Below, in pieces: positions 1-6,643 of a stretch of DNA of 14,984 bases. The notes under the pieces are model-generated. The model had not been told where the DNA came from. It made no database searches and saw nothing but the letters and a program-made list of their open reading frames with translations. The first letter of the stretch is position 1. Every line of letters starts with the position of its first letter. The stretch is from an uncultured Bdellovibrio sp. GTDB lineage: Bacteria > Bdellovibrionota > Bdellovibrionia > Bdellovibrionales > Bdellovibrionaceae. The position numbers and the translations under genes were made by a program. The stretch lies in NCBI GenBank assembly GCA_946480995.1, contig CAMLMF010000017.1, forward strand, positions 1-14,984, read 5' to 3'.

Positions 1-1935
1 GTGAAAGTCGCAAAAGAAAACATCGCAAAAATCAAAGCCACAACGGCCGCACCTACTTTCGAAAATACTATTTTAGCTTTGGAAGCGGCGTCAGAACTAG
101 CCGAAAGAGTTTCTGGCATTTACGGCAATATGGAAGTCGCCCATGCGGACGAAGCCCTGCAAGCTTTGGCCAAAGACATTTATCCAAAAATGTCAGCCCT
201 TTCATCAGACGTTTCTTTGGATGCAGAAATCTTTCAGCGCGTGAAAACAGTTTATGATCAACGCGCATCTATGAACTTAAATGCAGAGCAAACTCGCTTG
301 TTAGAAAAAACATATCTTGGTTTTACTCGCAACGGTGCCTTGTTGTCGGCTGCGGATAAAGAAAAAATGCGCGCCATCGATCAAGAGCTTTCCGTGTTAG
401 GTCCCAAATTTTCTGAAAACGTTTTGAAAGCGACCAATGCTTTTGAAATGTTCCTGGATAACAAAGACGACGTCGCGGGTTTACCAGAAGGCGTTCTTGA
501 AGGAGCGGCCGCGATGGCCGAAGCCAAAGGTCAAAAAGGCAAATGGCTTTTCACTTTGTCGATCCCAAGTTACTTGCCATTTTTGACTTACGCCAAGAAT
601 CGCACTCTGCGCGAAAAAATGTGGCGAGCTTATGCCGGCCGCGCCTATAAGGGCGAGTTCGACAATCAAGGCAACATTCTAAAAATCATTCAATTGAAAG
701 ACCAACGTGCGAAGCTTTTGGGCTTTAAAGATTACGCCGACTTTGTTTTGGCAGAGCGTATGGCGAAGAACCCACAAACTGTAATGGGCTTCTTAAATAA
801 GCTTTTAACGGCTTCGAAAGAGGCGGGTAAAAAAGACGTCGCCGAGTTAGCAGACTATGCAAAAAAACACGACGGCTTGTCAGAGATCAAACCGTGGGAC
901 GTGGCTTATTATTCTGAAAAACTGAAAGAAGAAAAATATTCTTTCAACGAAGAAGACTTACGTCCGTACTTCAAACTTGAAAACGTGGTTGAAGGTGTAT
1001 TTAAACACGCGCAAAAACTTTACGGTTTGACGTTTAAAGAAAACAAAGAAATTCCGGGCTATCACCCTGAAGTTAAAGTTTACGAAATCTATGAAGAAAA
1101 ATCCGGCAAGTATATGGGACTTTTCTATACAGACTTCTTCCCACGCGACACGAAAAAAGGTGGCGCATGGATGACTCAATTCCGCAGCCAAGGTTTGATC
1201 AACGGCGAAATGAAACGCCCCCACGTCAGCATCGTGTGCAACTTCACGAAACCGACACCGACAAAACCTTCTTTGCTAACTTATGACGAAGTACGTACCT
1301 TGTTCCATGAGTTCGGACATGCTTTGCATGGAATGCTTTCTGAATGCACGTACACGACATTAAGTGGCACGAGCGTTTATTGGGATTTCGTCGAACTGCC
1401 TTCGCAAATCATGGAAAACTGGGCTGGCGAAAAAGAAGGACTAGATCTTTTTGCCCGTCACTATGAAACCGGTGCGATGATGCCGCCGGAATTGATCGCT
1501 AAAGTAAAAGCTGCGCAACAGTTCCAAGCTGGTTACATGTCTTGCCGTCAAATCCAATTCGGCCTTATGGACATGGCTTGGCATTCGACGGATCCGTCCA
1601 CAATTACGGACGTGGATGCGTTCGAAGACAAAGCCACGGCCGAAACTCGTCTGTTCCCGAAGATGGAAGGTGCTAATAGCTCATGCAGCTTTAGCCACAT
1701 CTTTGCAGGGGGCTATTCTGCAGGTTATTACTCGTACAAATGGGCCGAGGTTTTGGATGCGGACGCCTTTGAGTACTTCAAAGAAAAAGGTCTGTTTGAT
1801 TCAGAAGTCGCGAAAAAATTTAAAGACAATATTCTGAGCCGTGGCGGTACGGAACATCCGATGGAACTGTACAAAAAGTTCCGTGGACGCGAACCAGATC
1901 CAAATGCTCTTTTACGTCGTGAAGGTTTGATTTAA
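1..1935 (+). CDS. M3 family zinc oligopeptidase (oligopeptidase A / peptidyl-dipeptidase type), 5' end cut by window edge
   Basis: This is a cytoplasmic zinc metallopeptidase that cuts short peptides, probably in peptide turnover. The visible 644 residues contain the zinc motif HEFGH at 436-440 (H436, H440 ligands, E437 catalytic). The third ligand is E465 in the FVELPSQ stretch, 29 residues after the first His as in thimet-type enzymes. A late motif at about 568-575 (HIFAGGYS), followed by a Tyr-rich stretch, matches the substrate-binding region of the family. The first visible codon is GTG, but the sequence starts inside the AKENI helix that follows the family's usual N-terminal segment of about 30-40 residues. 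The GTG is therefore probably an internal Val codon and the gene starts outside the window. No Shine-Dalgarno can be checked. Its TAA overlaps the ATG of nadK (TAATG). Oligopeptidase A and Dcp cannot be separated by eye, so no symbol is given. Confidence 0.93.
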   Translation: MKVAKENIAKIKATTAAPTFENTILALEAASELAERVSGIYGNMEVAHADEALQALAKDIYPKMSALSSDVSLDAEIFQRVKTVYDQRASMNLNAEQTRLLEKTYLGFTRNGALLSAADKEKMRAIDQELSVLGPKFSENVLKATNAFEMFLDNKDDVAGLPEGVLEGAAAMAEAKGQKGKWLFTLSIPSYLPFLTYAKNRTLREKMWRAYAGRAYKGEFDNQGNILKIIQLKDQRAKLLGFKDYADFVLAERMAKNPQTVMGFLNKLLTASKEAGKKDVAELADYAKKHDGLSEIKPWDVAYYSEKLKEEKYSFNEEDLRPYFKLENVVEGVFKHAQKLYGLTFKENKEIPGYHPEVKVYEIYEEKSGKYMGLFYTDFFPRDTKKGGAWMTQFRSQGLINGEMKRPHVSIVCNFTKPTPTKPSLLTYDEVRTLFHEFGHALHGMLSECTYTTLSGTSVYWDFVELPSQIMENWAGEKEGLDLFARHYETGAMMPPELIAKVKAAQQFQAGYMSCRQIQFGLMDMAWHSTDPSTITDVDAFEDKATAETRLFPKMEGANSSCSFSHIFAGGYSAGYYSYKWAEVLDADAFEYFKEKGLFDSEVAKKFKDNILSRGGTEHPMELYKKFRGREPDPNALLRREGLI

Positions 1936-2831
1936 TGAGTGCGAAGTCAGGAAAAAATAAGTTGGTTTTAGACGAAGGCAGCAGCATTGCCTTGGTCTAT
2001 CGCACCGAGACAGCTCAGGCCGTGTCGATGGCTAAGAAAGTCGCCGACTATTTAAAAGAGCATGGCTTTGCGGTGTACACGGCCCCTGAGCAAAAATTAA
2101 TTGCCGGGACTAAACTCGCAAAAAGCAAAAAACAATTGGACGATATCAAGCTCGTGATTGTTTTAGGCGGTGACGGAACGTATCTGCGTGGCGTACGGAT
2201 GCTTGAAGGTCGCAGCGTTCCTTTGTTAGGCTTTAACATGGGCTCGTTGGGCTTCCTGACGGCACACAGTGTGGAATCTGTTTTCGACATCCTTGGCAAA
2301 ACTTTATCCGGCAAAATGACTTTATTGCCGCGTTCAATGCTCTTTGCAAAAGTTTTGCGCAAAGGTAAATTGCGTGGCGAATTCCACGCTTTGAATGATC
2401 TGGTGATTGAAAGAGGCTCGATGAGTCAGTTGATCAACACGTCGATTTATTCTGAAAAATTTCTGGTCAGCCAAGTAAAGGCCGATGGTTTTATCGTATC
2501 AAGTCCTTCGGGTTCTACGGCCTACAACTTGGCCGCAGGTGGTCCGATTCTGCATCCTGAAGCGCAAGTCCTGGTGGTAACGCCAGTAGCTCCGCACAGT
2601 TTAACGTCCCGTCCGTTGATCTTCCCTGATGATCGCGAACTGTCGTTTAAGCTGGATGGAAAAACCCAGAAGGCGCACTTTATCGTCGACGGCCAGAAGG
2701 TGATGGAAATCACTGCTGATGACGAAGTGGTGTTATGCCGCTCTTGTTATGATCATTGGATGGTGCGTGAACCGAATCACAACTATTTCCATTTGTTACG
2801 TGAAAAATTAAAGTTTGGCGATCGAAGCTAA
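1935..2831 (+). CDS. nadK: NAD kinase
   Basis: NAD kinase (EC 2.7.1.23) phosphorylates NAD+ to NADP+ in the cytoplasm and is the source of NADP(H). The 298-residue protein shows the family motifs in order: GGDGT at 78-82, NMGSLGFLT at 101-109, the N-D pair at 154-155 (NE or ND in the family), the glycine-rich SSPSGSTAY at 189-197, GGPILHP at 202-208, and TPVAPHSLTSRP at 216-227. Length is normal for the family. The ATG overlaps the upstream peptidase stop by one base (TAATG), which suggests translational coupling. A GAAGG sequence about ten bases upstream, inside the peptidase gene, can serve as the ribosome binding site. recN follows after 30 bases. nadK-recN adjacency is known from many bacteria, including Escherichia coli, and supports both calls. 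Confidence 0.97.
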   Translation: MSAKSGKNKLVLDEGSSIALVYRTETAQAVSMAKKVADYLKEHGFAVYTAPEQKLIAGTKLAKSKKQLDDIKLVIVLGGDGTYLRGVRMLEGRSVPLLGFNMGSLGFLTAHSVESVFDILGKTLSGKMTLLPRSMLFAKVLRKGKLRGEFHALNDLVIERGSMSQLINTSIYSEKFLVSQVKADGFIVSSPSGSTAYNLAAGGPILHPEAQVLVVTPVAPHSLTSRPLIFPDDRELSFKLDGKTQKAHFIVDGQKVMEITADDEVVLCRSCYDHWMVREPNHNYFHLLREKLKFGDRS

Positions 2832-2834
2832 GAC

Positions 2835-2851
2835 GACCGGCAATAACGGTC
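2835..2851 (+). promoter_or_regulatory. Small hairpin abutting the recN ribosome binding site
   Basis: GACCG (2835-2839) and CGGTC (2847-2851) form a perfect 5-bp inverted repeat with a 7-base loop. The 3' arm ends immediately before the AGGAG Shine-Dalgarno (2852-2856) of recN. It has no T-run, so it is not an intrinsic terminator. It could tune recN initiation or be incidental; the stem is short. Confidence 0.35.
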
Positions 2852-2861
2852 AGGAGAAATT

Positions 2862-4559
2862 ATGTTACTGGAACTAAAAGTTTCTAATTTTGCGATCATC
2901 GAAAATTTGCATATTTCCTTTAAAGACGGACTCAATATCCTGAGCGGCGAAACCGGTGCGGGTAAATCAGTCCTTTTAAAAAGTTTGTCGTTGTTGATGG
3001 GTGGTAAAGGCTCTAGCGATACTATTCGCACGGGTGCCGCCCAAGCGACGATCGAGGGGTCTTTCGACATCAGTCGCCGTCCCGACATTATTGAGCATTT
3101 AAAAAACATGGGCATTGAAACTGACGAAGAAACTTTGATCGTCCGCCGTGTCTTAAGCATGGGTGACAAATCCAAAGTTTATCTAAATGGCAGCTTAAGC
3201 ACTTTAAACAGCTTGCGCGATGTCGTGGCTCCGTTGGTGGAGCTTGCTGGGCATTCAGCGCCATTGATTGAAATGACCGGCCAACACGAAAACCGCAACC
3301 TGATGTCTAAGAACTATCACTTAGATTTATTAGACCAGTATGCGGGCACCTGGGACAAACGCTTGTTGTTCACGGAAAAATACAACCGCTATAACGACAT
3401 CTTCACGCAAATCAAAAAACTTGAAAACGACGCGAAACAAAAAGCGCAACGTTTGGATTTCTTGATCTATCAACGTGACGAAATCGCAAACTTGGATCTG
3501 GCGCCGGGTGAAGATCAATCGTTAGAAATCGAAGTGAAGAAACTTAAAAACTCCTCACGCATTGGTTCGTTTGTCGATCAGGCCGAAGCTGTTCTGTACA
3601 CTGACGATGATTCAGCGATCAGCCGTCTGAATGCGATTCTGAAAAAAGGCATGGACTTAGCTTCTTTGGATCCACAGATTGCGGCAAAGCTGACAAATCT
3701 TGAACAAGCTAAAACATTGATTGATGAAAGCATCTATGATCTTCGTCAATATGCCGCGAAAATCGATTCTGACCCTCAACGTTTGGAAGAAGCAGAAGAA
3801 CGTTTAAGCGACTTACGTAAATTGCAGAAAAAATACGGCGCCAATGTCGATGACATCCTAAAAGCCTTGATGGAAATGGAAATCGAAATTTCCAATCTGC
3901 AAAACTCTGAAACCAAGATCGAAGCTTTAAAAAAAGAAGCGACAGGTCTTTTGAAAGAGCTTGAATCCCTAGGTCAAGATTTACACAAACGTCGCGAAAA
4001 AGGTGCTGATCTTTTAGCCGACAGCGTGAATGCAGAATTGGCAGAGCTGAATATGAAGGGCGTGACCTTCCACGTGCAGGTGCAAAAGTTGACGGAGCTT
4101 TCATCAACGGGCTTAAGTGACGTGGAATTCTTAAGTCAAACTTCTGCAAAAGACATCAAACGTCCTTTAGCAAAGTTTGCCTCTGGAGGCGAGCTAAGCC
4201 GTATCTTATTATCTTTAAAACGTGTGGTCGGTTCGACGAACCAACCGCGTACTTATTTGTTCGATGAAGTCGATACCGGCGTTTCTGGTGAGACGGCAGA
4301 AAAAGTTGGCAAGAAACTAAAAACCATTGCCAAAGGACAGCAAGTTATCTGCGTCACACACTTACCACAAGTGGCCGCTTATGGAGATATCCACTTCTTT
4401 ATTCAGAAGTCCCCGCAAAAGGATTCTGTTTCTATGGTTGTGTCAGAACTCAAAACGAAAGATCGCGTGCAGGAACTGGCACGTTTGATTAGCGGCGAGA
4501 AAATTTCAAAGACATCCTTAGCGCATGCAGAACAACTGCTTGCCGAAGCCAAAGGCTAA
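2862..4559 (+). CDS. recN: DNA repair protein RecN (SMC-like ATPase)
   Basis: RecN is an SMC-like ATPase that acts in recombinational repair of double-strand breaks, in the cytoplasm on DNA. The 565-residue length fits the family (about 550). An N-terminal ABC half carries Walker A GETGAGKS at 29-36. A central region of roughly 150-390, rich in Glu, Lys and Leu, is consistent with the coiled coil. The C-terminal half has the ABC signature SGGELS at 441-446, Walker B YLFDE at 465-469, then DTGVSGETAEKVG and the switch region VTHLPQVAA. ATG 2862 is preceded by AGGAG with a 5-base spacing, so the start is well supported. It lies 30 bases behind nadK in the same direction. I see no obvious SOS (LexA) box just upstream; expression is probably from the operon promoter outside the window. 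Confidence 0.97.
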   Translation: MLLELKVSNFAIIENLHISFKDGLNILSGETGAGKSVLLKSLSLLMGGKGSSDTIRTGAAQATIEGSFDISRRPDIIEHLKNMGIETDEETLIVRRVLSMGDKSKVYLNGSLSTLNSLRDVVAPLVELAGHSAPLIEMTGQHENRNLMSKNYHLDLLDQYAGTWDKRLLFTEKYNRYNDIFTQIKKLENDAKQKAQRLDFLIYQRDEIANLDLAPGEDQSLEIEVKKLKNSSRIGSFVDQAEAVLYTDDDSAISRLNAILKKGMDLASLDPQIAAKLTNLEQAKTLIDESIYDLRQYAAKIDSDPQRLEEAEERLSDLRKLQKKYGANVDDILKALMEMEIEISNLQNSETKIEALKKEATGLLKELESLGQDLHKRREKGADLLADSVNAELAELNMKGVTFHVQVQKLTELSSTGLSDVEFLSQTSAKDIKRPLAKFASGGELSRILLSLKRVVGSTNQPRTYLFDEVDTGVSGETAEKVGKKLKTIAKGQQVICVTHLPQVAAYGDIHFFIQKSPQKDSVSMVVSELKTKDRVQELARLISGEKISKTSLAHAEQLLAEAKG

Positions 4560-4560
4560 G

Positions 4561-4578
4561 ACTTACTCAATTGTAAGT
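4561..4578. promoter_or_regulatory. 18-bp dyad ACTTAC-N6-GTAAGT, possible operator
   Basis: A perfect 6-bp inverted repeat with a 6-base spacer lies between recN and the NmrA-like gene, starting two bases after the recN TAA. It has no T-run, so it does not look like a terminator. Its size and symmetry suit a dimeric regulator. HxlR-family regulators often control NmrA-like oxidoreductases, and one is encoded at 10885-11250, but any link is inference. I cannot place a confident -35/-10 pair beside it. Confidence 0.35.
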
Positions 4579-4583
4579 ACGCG

Positions 4584-4626
4584 ACCTCCCTGTGCCCGTT
4601 TAGCATGGGAAATCCAACAGGGAGGT
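4584..4626 (+). promoter_or_regulatory. Shine-Dalgarno-sequestering hairpin in the leader of the NmrA-like gene
   Basis: ACCTCCCTGT (4584-4593) and ACAGGGAGGT (4617-4626) are perfect 10-bp reverse complements with a 23-base loop. The 3' arm contains the whole Shine-Dalgarno (AGGGAGG), and the start codon lies at 4630. The 5' arm contains ACCTCC, the same sequence as the 16S rRNA anti-Shine-Dalgarno, so it works as a cis anti-SD. A short CCC/GGG pair (4595-4597, 4607-4609) may extend the stem inside the loop. When folded, the mRNA should be poorly translated. What opens it (temperature, ligand, protein, antisense RNA) is unknown. The recN stop is 25 bases upstream, so a ribosome ending recN would probably not melt it. 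Confidence 0.65.
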
Positions 4627-4629
4627 TTT

Positions 4630-5574
4630 ATGATTCTCGTTATGGGCGCCACAGGGCAAGTGGGTTCTAAAGTTGCTACACATCTTTTAGCCAATGCACA
4701 GCACGTTCGCTGCGTTGCCAGAAAATTTCCAAATAAAAACTTATTCGCAGGTGCAGAATTCGCCGAAGGTGACGCTAACAACGTTTCTTTTTTGGCCGAT
4801 GCTATGCGGGGCTGCAAAGCTGTTTTCACAATGATTCCATCCGACCCCACAACACCCGATGCGCGCTATTACCAAAACAAAATAGGTGAAGTTATTGCCG
4901 AAGCGATCGAAGAAGCCCGTATCAAAAAAGTGGTGAATTTAAGCAGCGTCGGTGCGGGTCTAGAAGCAGGAACGGGACCCGTACTGGGCTTGCATGATCA
5001 AGAAGAGCGCTTAAACGCTGTAACGACAGCAGAAATTATTCACCTGCGCCCGACCTATTATATGGAAAATCTGCTGCAAGGAATCCCGTCAATTCTCGCC
5101 ACAAATAATTTTTTTGGAACGATTCCCGCGGATGCTCCGTTCAGCATGGTTGCCACCCGCGATGTCGCAGCTCGAGCTGCTTACTGGCTGATGGATCCCT
5201 CGTTTCGCGGGCACAGCATAGAGTCCATTCTTGGTGAACGCGATGTGACCTTTGCCGAAGTCATTCGCGTCCTCGCCGAAACGATAAAGAAACCAGACTT
5301 ATCTTACTTTGAGGTTCCGCAAGAAGAGATGCGACGCATGATGCTTGAAGCAGGAATGAGCGAAAGTTGGGCCAAGGCTTTCAATGACTTAAATGAGTCC
5401 ATCGGCAACGGCACTTTCGCTGGAACAGTTCAACGCAGTCAGATCAACACGACGAACACTTCTTTAGAAGATTTCGCGCGCACGGTCTTCCTTGAAGCCT
5501 ATACGAACGCCTTAAAAAATCAGGGAATTCACTCTTTAAATTCCTGGTCCGCGGAAAACGAAGTGCGTCCTTAG
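4630..5574 (+). CDS. NmrA-like NAD(P)-binding oxidoreductase (atypical SDR)
   Basis: Member of the NmrA / atypical short-chain dehydrogenase group: an N-terminal Rossmann domain that binds NAD(P), likely a soluble oxidoreductase or redox-sensing protein. The substrate is unknown. The 314-residue protein opens with MILVMGATGQVG, the dinucleotide motif GATGxxG at 6-12. It has the following beta-strand with R31, AEGDANN at 45-51, the strand ending in LSSVGAG at 104-110, and LRPTYYMENLL at 139-149, which is typical of NmrA-like proteins. An in-frame ATG at 4525 would add 35 residues that lie mostly inside the recN gene and look non-natural. ATG 4630 sits right behind a strong AGGGAGG and starts exactly at the Rossmann strand, so it is the chosen start. 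It is followed by a terminator-bearing convergent junction. Relatives include QorB-type quinone reductases; quinone or aldehyde stress is a guess. Confidence 0.9.
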   Translation: MILVMGATGQVGSKVATHLLANAQHVRCVARKFPNKNLFAGAEFAEGDANNVSFLADAMRGCKAVFTMIPSDPTTPDARYYQNKIGEVIAEAIEEARIKKVVNLSSVGAGLEAGTGPVLGLHDQEERLNAVTTAEIIHLRPTYYMENLLQGIPSILATNNFFGTIPADAPFSMVATRDVAARAAYWLMDPSFRGHSIESILGERDVTFAEVIRVLAETIKKPDLSYFEVPQEEMRRMMLEAGMSESWAKAFNDLNESIGNGTFAGTVQRSQINTTNTSLEDFARTVFLEAYTNALKNQGIHSLNSWSAENEVRP

Positions 5575-5575
5575 C

Positions 5576-5607
5576 AAAAAAAGGCTCTGGCTGGGGAAGC
5601 CAGAGCC
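5576..5607 (-). terminator. Intrinsic terminator of the L,D-transpeptidase gene
   Basis: GGCTCTGGC (5583-5591) and GCCAGAGCC (5599-5607) form a perfect 9-bp stem with a 7-base loop. On the minus strand it is followed directly by seven T residues (A-run at 5576-5582 on plus). It lies 24 bases past the stop of the minus-strand transpeptidase gene. On the plus strand no T-run follows, so it is at most a weak stop for the convergent NmrA-like gene. Confidence 0.9.
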
Positions 5608-5613
5608 AGACAC

Positions 5614-5627
5614 TGTCTTTAAAGACA
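5614..5627. repeat. 14-bp perfect palindrome between convergent genes
   Basis: The sequence TGTCTTTAAAGACA is a perfect palindrome between the convergent ends of the NmrA-like and L,D-transpeptidase genes, just beside the terminator stem. As RNA it can only form a 5-bp stem with a 4-base loop. It might add to plus-strand termination or 3'-end stability; no further function is visible. Confidence 0.45.
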
Positions 5628-5631
5628 ATGC

Positions 5632-6432
5632 TTAGGGGGCATTTTCAATAATGATCAAAGTGCTGAAAGTGTTAAACTTGATCGACTCTCCTGTTGAGGC
5701 GTTGACCCAAGTTTGGCCTTTGCTGTACTTCACTTGACCATTTTCATCCAGAACCGGAGTTCCATCGACATTCACTTCAGGCACAACGGCATTTTCTGTC
5801 GAAGCAACCATATTAAACACATATTCAGCCGATTGCTTGTCCTGACGAACGCAACCGCCAGAAGCTCTTTTACCCAACATGCTCATATAGCTAGGAGCTG
5901 CTTGGTGCAAAGCTAAGCCATTGTCGATATCAAAGAACACGGCAAAGGGCATATCTGAATCCCAAGAACTTGACTTATGATCTTTAGATAGAAACTTCGG
6001 TGTGTAAAATCCCGTCGGAGTTTGTGACCAATAGGACTTTGGCGGAGCACCCGCACAAGATCTATTCTTACGACGAAGTTCAAAACCCTCACGACCCGTT
6101 GAAATCTTCGTTTGATAAATCAACTGGGTATTTTCATAAACACGCAACGTTTGCGCCGTCGGGCCTTTTGCGGCTTTATTGACAACGATCACCAAACGGA
6201 AGTCTCGCATCCATGGTTTATCAACGAAATCTGTTTCTGAAAACTGACCGGCGAAATGCTCTGGCAAAACGGGGGTCACTTCCTTTTCATATTGCAAAGT
6301 TTCATTGTATTCAGACGAACTGTATTTACAGTCGTTGAAGGCATTTTTTATTTTCCCCAGAAATGACAGGGAATACGCCGACGGGCTGATCATCAGCGCG
6401 AATGCCACGATACCTAAACCTTTTACGTGCAT
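5632..6432 (-). CDS. Secreted L,D-transpeptidase (YkuD domain)
   Basis: L,D-transpeptidases make 3-3 crosslinks in peptidoglycan, attach proteins to it, or trim its stems, in the periplasm. The 266-residue protein starts with a signal peptide (MHVKGLG, a hydrophobic stretch to about residue 18, and a likely cleavage after AYS at 21). The YkuD fold covers about 77-207: LVIVVNKA at 80-87, the loop with GFYTPKF at 141-147, the catalytic His in LALHQAAP (H176), and SGGCVR at 191-196 with nucleophile C194 and R196. The second position of the usual SHGC motif is Gly here; that position varies in the family. A tail of about 55 residues follows the core. ATG 6432 has GAGGAG 6 bases upstream. In Bdellovibrio, L,D-transpeptidases modify prey and self walls; whether this one works on prey or self cannot be read from sequence. 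Confidence 0.92.
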   Translation of the reverse strand: MHVKGLGIVAFALMISPSAYSLSFLGKIKNAFNDCKYSSSEYNETLQYEKEVTPVLPEHFAGQFSETDFVDKPWMRDFRLVIVVNKAAKGPTAQTLRVYENTQLIYQTKISTGREGFELRRKNRSCAGAPPKSYWSQTPTGFYTPKFLSKDHKSSSWDSDMPFAVFFDIDNGLALHQAAPSYMSMLGKRASGGCVRQDKQSAEYVFNMVASTENAVVPEVNVDGTPVLDENGQVKYSKGQTWVNASTGESIKFNTFSTLIIIENAP

Positions 6433-6460
6433 GGTTGCTCCTCGTTATAAAGCTCAAAAA

Positions 6461-6497
6461 TTGACAGACCCATAAGTCAAAGCAAGATGGTTGCCAA
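6461..6497 (-). promoter_or_regulatory. Tentative promoter and dyad of the L,D-transpeptidase gene
   Basis: On the minus strand TTGGCA (6497-6492) and TATGGG (6474-6469), 17 bases apart, could be -35 and -10; the -10 is a poor match. The -10 lies within an inverted repeat TTGAC-N10-GTCAA (6461-6480), a possible operator. The rest of the 211-base gap (6433-6643) holds the acnA 3' hairpin and nothing else that I can support. Confidence 0.25.
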
Positions 6498-6601
6498 CTT
6501 TTGTTAGAACAAACTGCAAATAAGCTGCCGTTGATTTTTTAGGCGAGAATTATTTTCGTGATTATTTCAGAGGTGACCAGAAGTTCGACAAGGTTGCGAG
6601 A

Positions 6602-6624
6602 GCCCGGGAACATTTATCCCGAGC
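6602..6624 (-). terminator. Hairpin downstream of acnA, possible weak terminator
   Basis: Read on the minus strand, GCTCGGGA (6624-6617) pairs with TCCCGGGC (6609-6602): eight pairs including one G-U, with a 7-base loop, 19 bases past the acnA stop. No T-run follows, so it is not a standard intrinsic terminator; it may be a 3'-end stabiliser or part of a Rho-dependent end. On the plus strand the G-U becomes an A-C mismatch, which favours a minus-strand role. Confidence 0.4.
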
Positions 6625-6643
6625 CCCTTTTTGAGTGCAAGAA

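Noticed and set aside
1..3. GTG at base 1 as the true start of the M3 peptidase
   Set aside because: The frame is open to the window edge and the family's usual N-terminal 30-40 residues are missing, so the codon is more likely an internal Val.
4525..4629. Upstream ATG 4525 adding 35 residues to the NmrA-like protein
   Set aside because: The extension overlaps recN, has no good ribosome binding site and precedes the Rossmann strand; ATG 4630 has a strong Shine-Dalgarno.
6602..6632. Plus-strand terminator (stem followed by CCCTTTTT)
   Set aside because: No plus-strand gene precedes it and the stem has an A-C mismatch on that strand.
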